From NCBI GenBank assembly GCA_025354065.1, contig JANXNM010000470.1, positions 1 to 8,514 on the forward strand: a DNA stretch of 8,514 nt, in the 5' to 3' direction. The position numbers and the translations under genes are program-made. The DNA is from Synechococcales cyanobacterium 340R_concoct_173_sub. GTDB lineage: Bacteria > Cyanobacteriota > Cyanobacteriia > Leptolyngbyales > Leptolyngbyaceae. The notes under the pieces are model-generated. The model made no database searches and was not told the origin of the DNA. It saw only the letters and a program-made list of their open reading frames with translations. Each line of letters opens with the position of its first letter. Position 1 is the stretch's first letter. Positions 6,774 through 8,514 of this stretch are shown here, one piece after another.

Positions 6774-8028
6774 GAAGCTGAATCTTGAAGATGTTTGTAA
6801 CTTTGTCGGTGGAAGTCAGCCTCCTAAAGAAGTTTTTAGTGACTCATTCAGAGAAGAATATATCAGGCTTATTCAAATTCGAGACTACAAGACAGATGGA
6901 TTTATTACATACATTCCCAAAAAACTTGCTAGACGCTTCTGCAATAAATCAGACATAATGATTGGGCGTTATGGACCTCCAATTTTCCAAATTTGTAGAG
7001 GTTTAGATGGTGCTTATAACGTAGCGTTAATGAAAGCTGTTCCTAAACAGAATGTTTTAAATGAATATCTATACTATTTCTTAAAACAAGATTCACTTTT
7101 TAAATATATAGATAGTCTTTCACTGAGAACAGGTGGTCAAACTGGCGTTGATATAGAATGTCTAAAAAAATATCCAATACAATTGCCAAATTTAGATTGT
7201 CAGCAAAAAATTGCAGATGTTCTTTCTGCTCTTGATGCCAAAATTGAACTAAATAATCGGATTAACGCTGAATTAGAGAGTCTAGCTAAGACGATTTATG
7301 ATTATTGGTTTGTGCAGTTTGACTTTCCCTTCGACTTCACTCAGGGCAAGCCTAATGCAGATGGCAAGCCTTACAAGTCTTCAGGCGGCGAGATGGTATA
7401 TGTGGAAGAAGGAAAAGGCGATCGGGCGATTCCTGCGGGTTGGGAAATTGGAACGCTTTACGATTTGGCAAATATCGCTGGTGGAAGTACACCATCAACT
7501 GCAAACCCTTTAAACTTTTGTAAAAACGGCACTGCTTGGATAACTCCTAAAGATTTATCTCTTAACATGGGTAATAAGTTTATTAGCAAAGGTGAATTAG
7601 ATGTTACAGAAGCAGGAATGAAAGATGCTTCATTAAAAATCTTTCCTAAAGCCACCATTCTGTTAAGTTCTCGTGCGCCGATTGGATATATGGCAATTTC
7701 TAGAAATGATGTCACTACAAATCAAGGTTTTAAATCTTTCATTCCTAACAAAGGATTCTCAACACCATTTGTTTATTATGCTATAAAAAATTCTATGCAA
7801 TCTATAGTTCAATACGCATCAGGTTCAACATTTAAAGAAATTTCCTTAACATCGATAAAAAGTATAAAAGTTTGTTTGCCAGATCATATTGTTGTCAATC
7901 TCTATACTGAAAAAGTGAAACCAATATTTAGACAGCAAGATATTTTAGAGCAAGAAAATCAACAACTAACCCAACTCCGCGATTGGCTGTTACCGATGCT
8001 AATGAATGGACAAGTTAGCATTAAATAA
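6763..8028 (+). CDS. hsdS: HsdS, type I specificity subunit with two target-recognition domains
   Basis: HsdS reads the bipartite DNA target for both methylation and restriction. The 421 residues divide into TRD1 (about 1-145, including RLIQIRDYK and IMIGRYGPPIFQICRGLDGAYN), a central conserved helix (QQKIADVLSALDAKIELNN to YDYWF, 147-183), TRD2 (about 225-385, including GGSTPSTAN, WITPKDLS and LLSSRAPIGYMAIS), and a C-terminal conserved helix ending DWLLPMLMNGQV. ATG 6763 overlaps the end of hsdM by 11 bases. The inter-domain linker carries an unusual stretch, FDFTQGKPNAD (190-200), before the family-like GKPYKSSGGEMV; it is encoded by a repeat-like DNA segment. TRD1 is AT-rich (17 of 60 bases G or C at 7081-7140) against the GC-rich hsdM end, consistent with cassette exchange. 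The recognised sequence cannot be inferred here. The gene appears intact. Confidence 0.94.
   Translation: MKTKKLNLEDVCNFVGGSQPPKEVFSDSFREEYIRLIQIRDYKTDGFITYIPKKLARRFCNKSDIMIGRYGPPIFQICRGLDGAYNVALMKAVPKQNVLNEYLYYFLKQDSLFKYIDSLSLRTGGQTGVDIECLKKYPIQLPNLDCQQKIADVLSALDAKIELNNRINAELESLAKTIYDYWFVQFDFPFDFTQGKPNADGKPYKSSGGEMVYVEEGKGDRAIPAGWEIGTLYDLANIAGGSTPSTANPLNFCKNGTAWITPKDLSLNMGNKFISKGELDVTEAGMKDASLKIFPKATILLSSRAPIGYMAISRNDVTTNQGFKSFIPNKGFSTPFVYYAIKNSMQSIVQYASGSTFKEISLTSIKSIKVCLPDHIVVNLYTEKVKPIFRQQDILEQENQQLTQLRDWLLPMLMNGQVSIK
7327..7346. repeat. REP-like element CCCTTCGACTTCACTCAGGG embedded in hsdS
   Basis: This 20-base segment has terminal inverted CCCT/AGGG and an internal GA..TC symmetry. 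It differs by one base from the motif CCTTCGACTTCGCTCAGG that I recall as a widely dispersed repeat in cyanobacterial and other genomes. It encodes part of PFDFTQG in the HsdS linker without disturbing the frame. Identity as a genome-wide repeat is recalled, not tested. Confidence 0.5.
7345..7371 (+). repeat. 9-bp direct repeat GGCAAGCCT, 18-bp period, in hsdS linker
   Basis: GGCAAGCCT occurs at 7345-7353 and again at 7363-7371, encoding G-K-P twice in GKPNADGKPY. The second copy corresponds to the family-typical GKPYKSSGG. The first looks like a duplication associated with the repeat-derived insertion just upstream. An 18-bp unit keeps the reading frame. Confidence 0.75.
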
Positions 8029-8053
8029 CTCAGTAATCCATACCTACGAAGCA

Positions 8054-8139
8054 GATCGATCGGGTTGTGAAAATTGATGATGCGATCGCCCTCGTCCCAA
8101 CTTCTCCACCGATCCGAGGCAACGATCACCCGATCGATC
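8054..8139. repeat. 12-bp inverted repeat upstream of dnaX
   Basis: GATCGATCGGGT (8054-8065) is the exact reverse complement of ACCCGATCGATC (8128-8139), with 62 bases between. The arms are partly self-palindromic GATC repeats, which makes chance matching likelier. The pair occupies most of the 146-bp gap between hsdS and dnaX (8029-8174), where I see no other gene or clear terminator. A leader hairpin for dnaX is possible but unproven. Confidence 0.5.
8082..8089. repeat. HIP1 octamer GCGATCGC
   Basis: Exact HIP1 site in the hsdS-dnaX spacer, inside the loop of the 12-bp inverted repeat; first one after the restriction cluster. Confidence 0.9.
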
Positions 8140-8174
8140 GTACAATTGATTCCTGTTACATCGCGATCGTCCCC

Positions 8175-8514
8175 ATGACCTACATTCCTTTCCACCACAA
8201 ATACCGTCCCCAAACCTTTGCGCAACTGGTGGGACAAGAGGCGATCGCAACCACCCTCAGCAGCGCACTCACCCAAAACCGCATCGCCCCAGCCTATCTT
8301 TTCACAGGTGCACGGGGAACAGGGAAAACATCAAGTGCCCGAATTTTTGCAAAATCACTCAACTGCATCGCCGGAACTAGCCCCACCCCAACGCCCTGTG
8401 GAGTTTGTGAAGTCTGTCAGGAAATTACCAAAGGCAATGCACTGGATGTAATTGAAATTGATGCCGCCAGTAATACGGGAGTTGATAGCATTCGGGAATT
8501 GATTGAACGATCGC
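8175..8514 (+). CDS. dnaX: DnaX, DNA polymerase III gamma/tau subunit, N-terminal part (runs off window)
   Basis: DnaX is the ATPase of the clamp loader that places the sliding clamp on DNA and bridges polymerase cores at the replication fork. The 113 codons visible from ATG 8175 begin MTYIPFHHKYRPQTFAQLVG, typical for the family start. They contain Walker A GARGTGKT (45-52), the four zinc-binding cysteines Cys64, Cys75, Cys78 and Cys81 (the last three in PCGVCEVC), and DVIEIDAASNTGVDSIRELI (91-110). No stop occurs before the window end, so the gene is partial at its 3' side only because of the edge. The visible part is uninterrupted; some cyanobacterial DnaX proteins carry inteins, and none is seen here so far. 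It is a housekeeping gene bordering the restriction cluster, transcribed in the same direction. Confidence 0.95.
   Translation, partial: MTYIPFHHKYRPQTFAQLVGQEAIATTLSSALTQNRIAPAYLFTGARGTGKTSSARIFAKSLNCIAGTSPTPTPCGVCEVCQEITKGNALDVIEIDAASNTGVDSIRELIERS
8241..8248. repeat. HIP1 octamer GCGATCGC
   Basis: Exact HIP1 site in the dnaX coding region. Confidence 0.9.

Noticed and set aside
7959..8276. Minus-strand open frames across the hsdS-dnaX spacer (also 8044-8250)
   Set aside because: They overlap the conserved hsdS end and dnaX start, have arginine- and serine-rich low-quality sequence, and no recognisable motif.
8218..8451. Plus-strand 77-codon open frame near the right edge
   Set aside because: Out-of-frame shadow of dnaX, whose own frame carries Walker A and zinc cysteines.
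1..8514. CRISPR array, tRNA, rRNA, transposase or intein
   Set aside because: No regularly spaced repeats, no cloverleaf-like segments noticed, no transposase motifs, and no interruption in the visible DnaX; none can be supported by reading.

Overview
The window looks like a cyanobacterial chromosome. The HIP1 octamer GCGATCGC, a cyanobacterial signature, occurs four times in the flanking genes. The sequence is rich in CGATCG generally, and the DnaX start (MTYIPFHHKYRPQTF) and the PfkB-type kinase resemble cyanobacterial versions. I cannot name the genus.

Layout: (1) 1-774, plus strand: the C-terminal part of an RluA/RluD-family pseudouridine synthase whose 5' end lies outside the window. 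(2) 779-1633, minus strand: a PfkB/ribokinase-type sugar kinase, tail to tail with the synthase with only 4 bp between them. (3) 1747-1950: a short remnant that looks like the C-terminal DNA-binding half of a HigA/Xre-type antitoxin, with no toxin beside it. (4) 2021-8028: a complete type I restriction-modification cluster in the order hsdR-hsdM-hsdS, all on the plus strand. (5) 8175-8514: the start of dnaX (DNA polymerase III gamma/tau), running off the right edge. All gene-free stretches are short (under 150 bp).

How the genes work together: HsdM and HsdS appear intact and should form a sequence-specific adenine methyltransferase. HsdR, the translocase/nuclease subunit, is interrupted by a frameshift about 86 codons into the gene. 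Everything needed for an approximately 1009-residue HsdR is present, but the N-terminal 88-codon frame and the remaining 939-codon frame are out of register by what looks like one extra TCGA unit. That unit sits at the exact centre of a perfect 38-bp palindrome (2259-2296). A Shine-Dalgarno-like TAAGG lies six bases before an ATG that is itself the first codon of the palindrome. The locus is therefore a methylation-only system, a reversible switch, or a split HsdR made by reinitiation.

The R-M cluster contains no HIP1 octamer, whereas the flanking housekeeping genes and spacers have four in about 1.7 kb. Base composition also swings sharply between hsdM and the target-recognition parts of hsdS. 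Both fit horizontal acquisition and shuffling of a defence cassette between conserved genes. The main candidates for new biology are the palindrome-centred frameshift and a repeat-derived insertion in the HsdS spacer. The system itself belongs to a known class.
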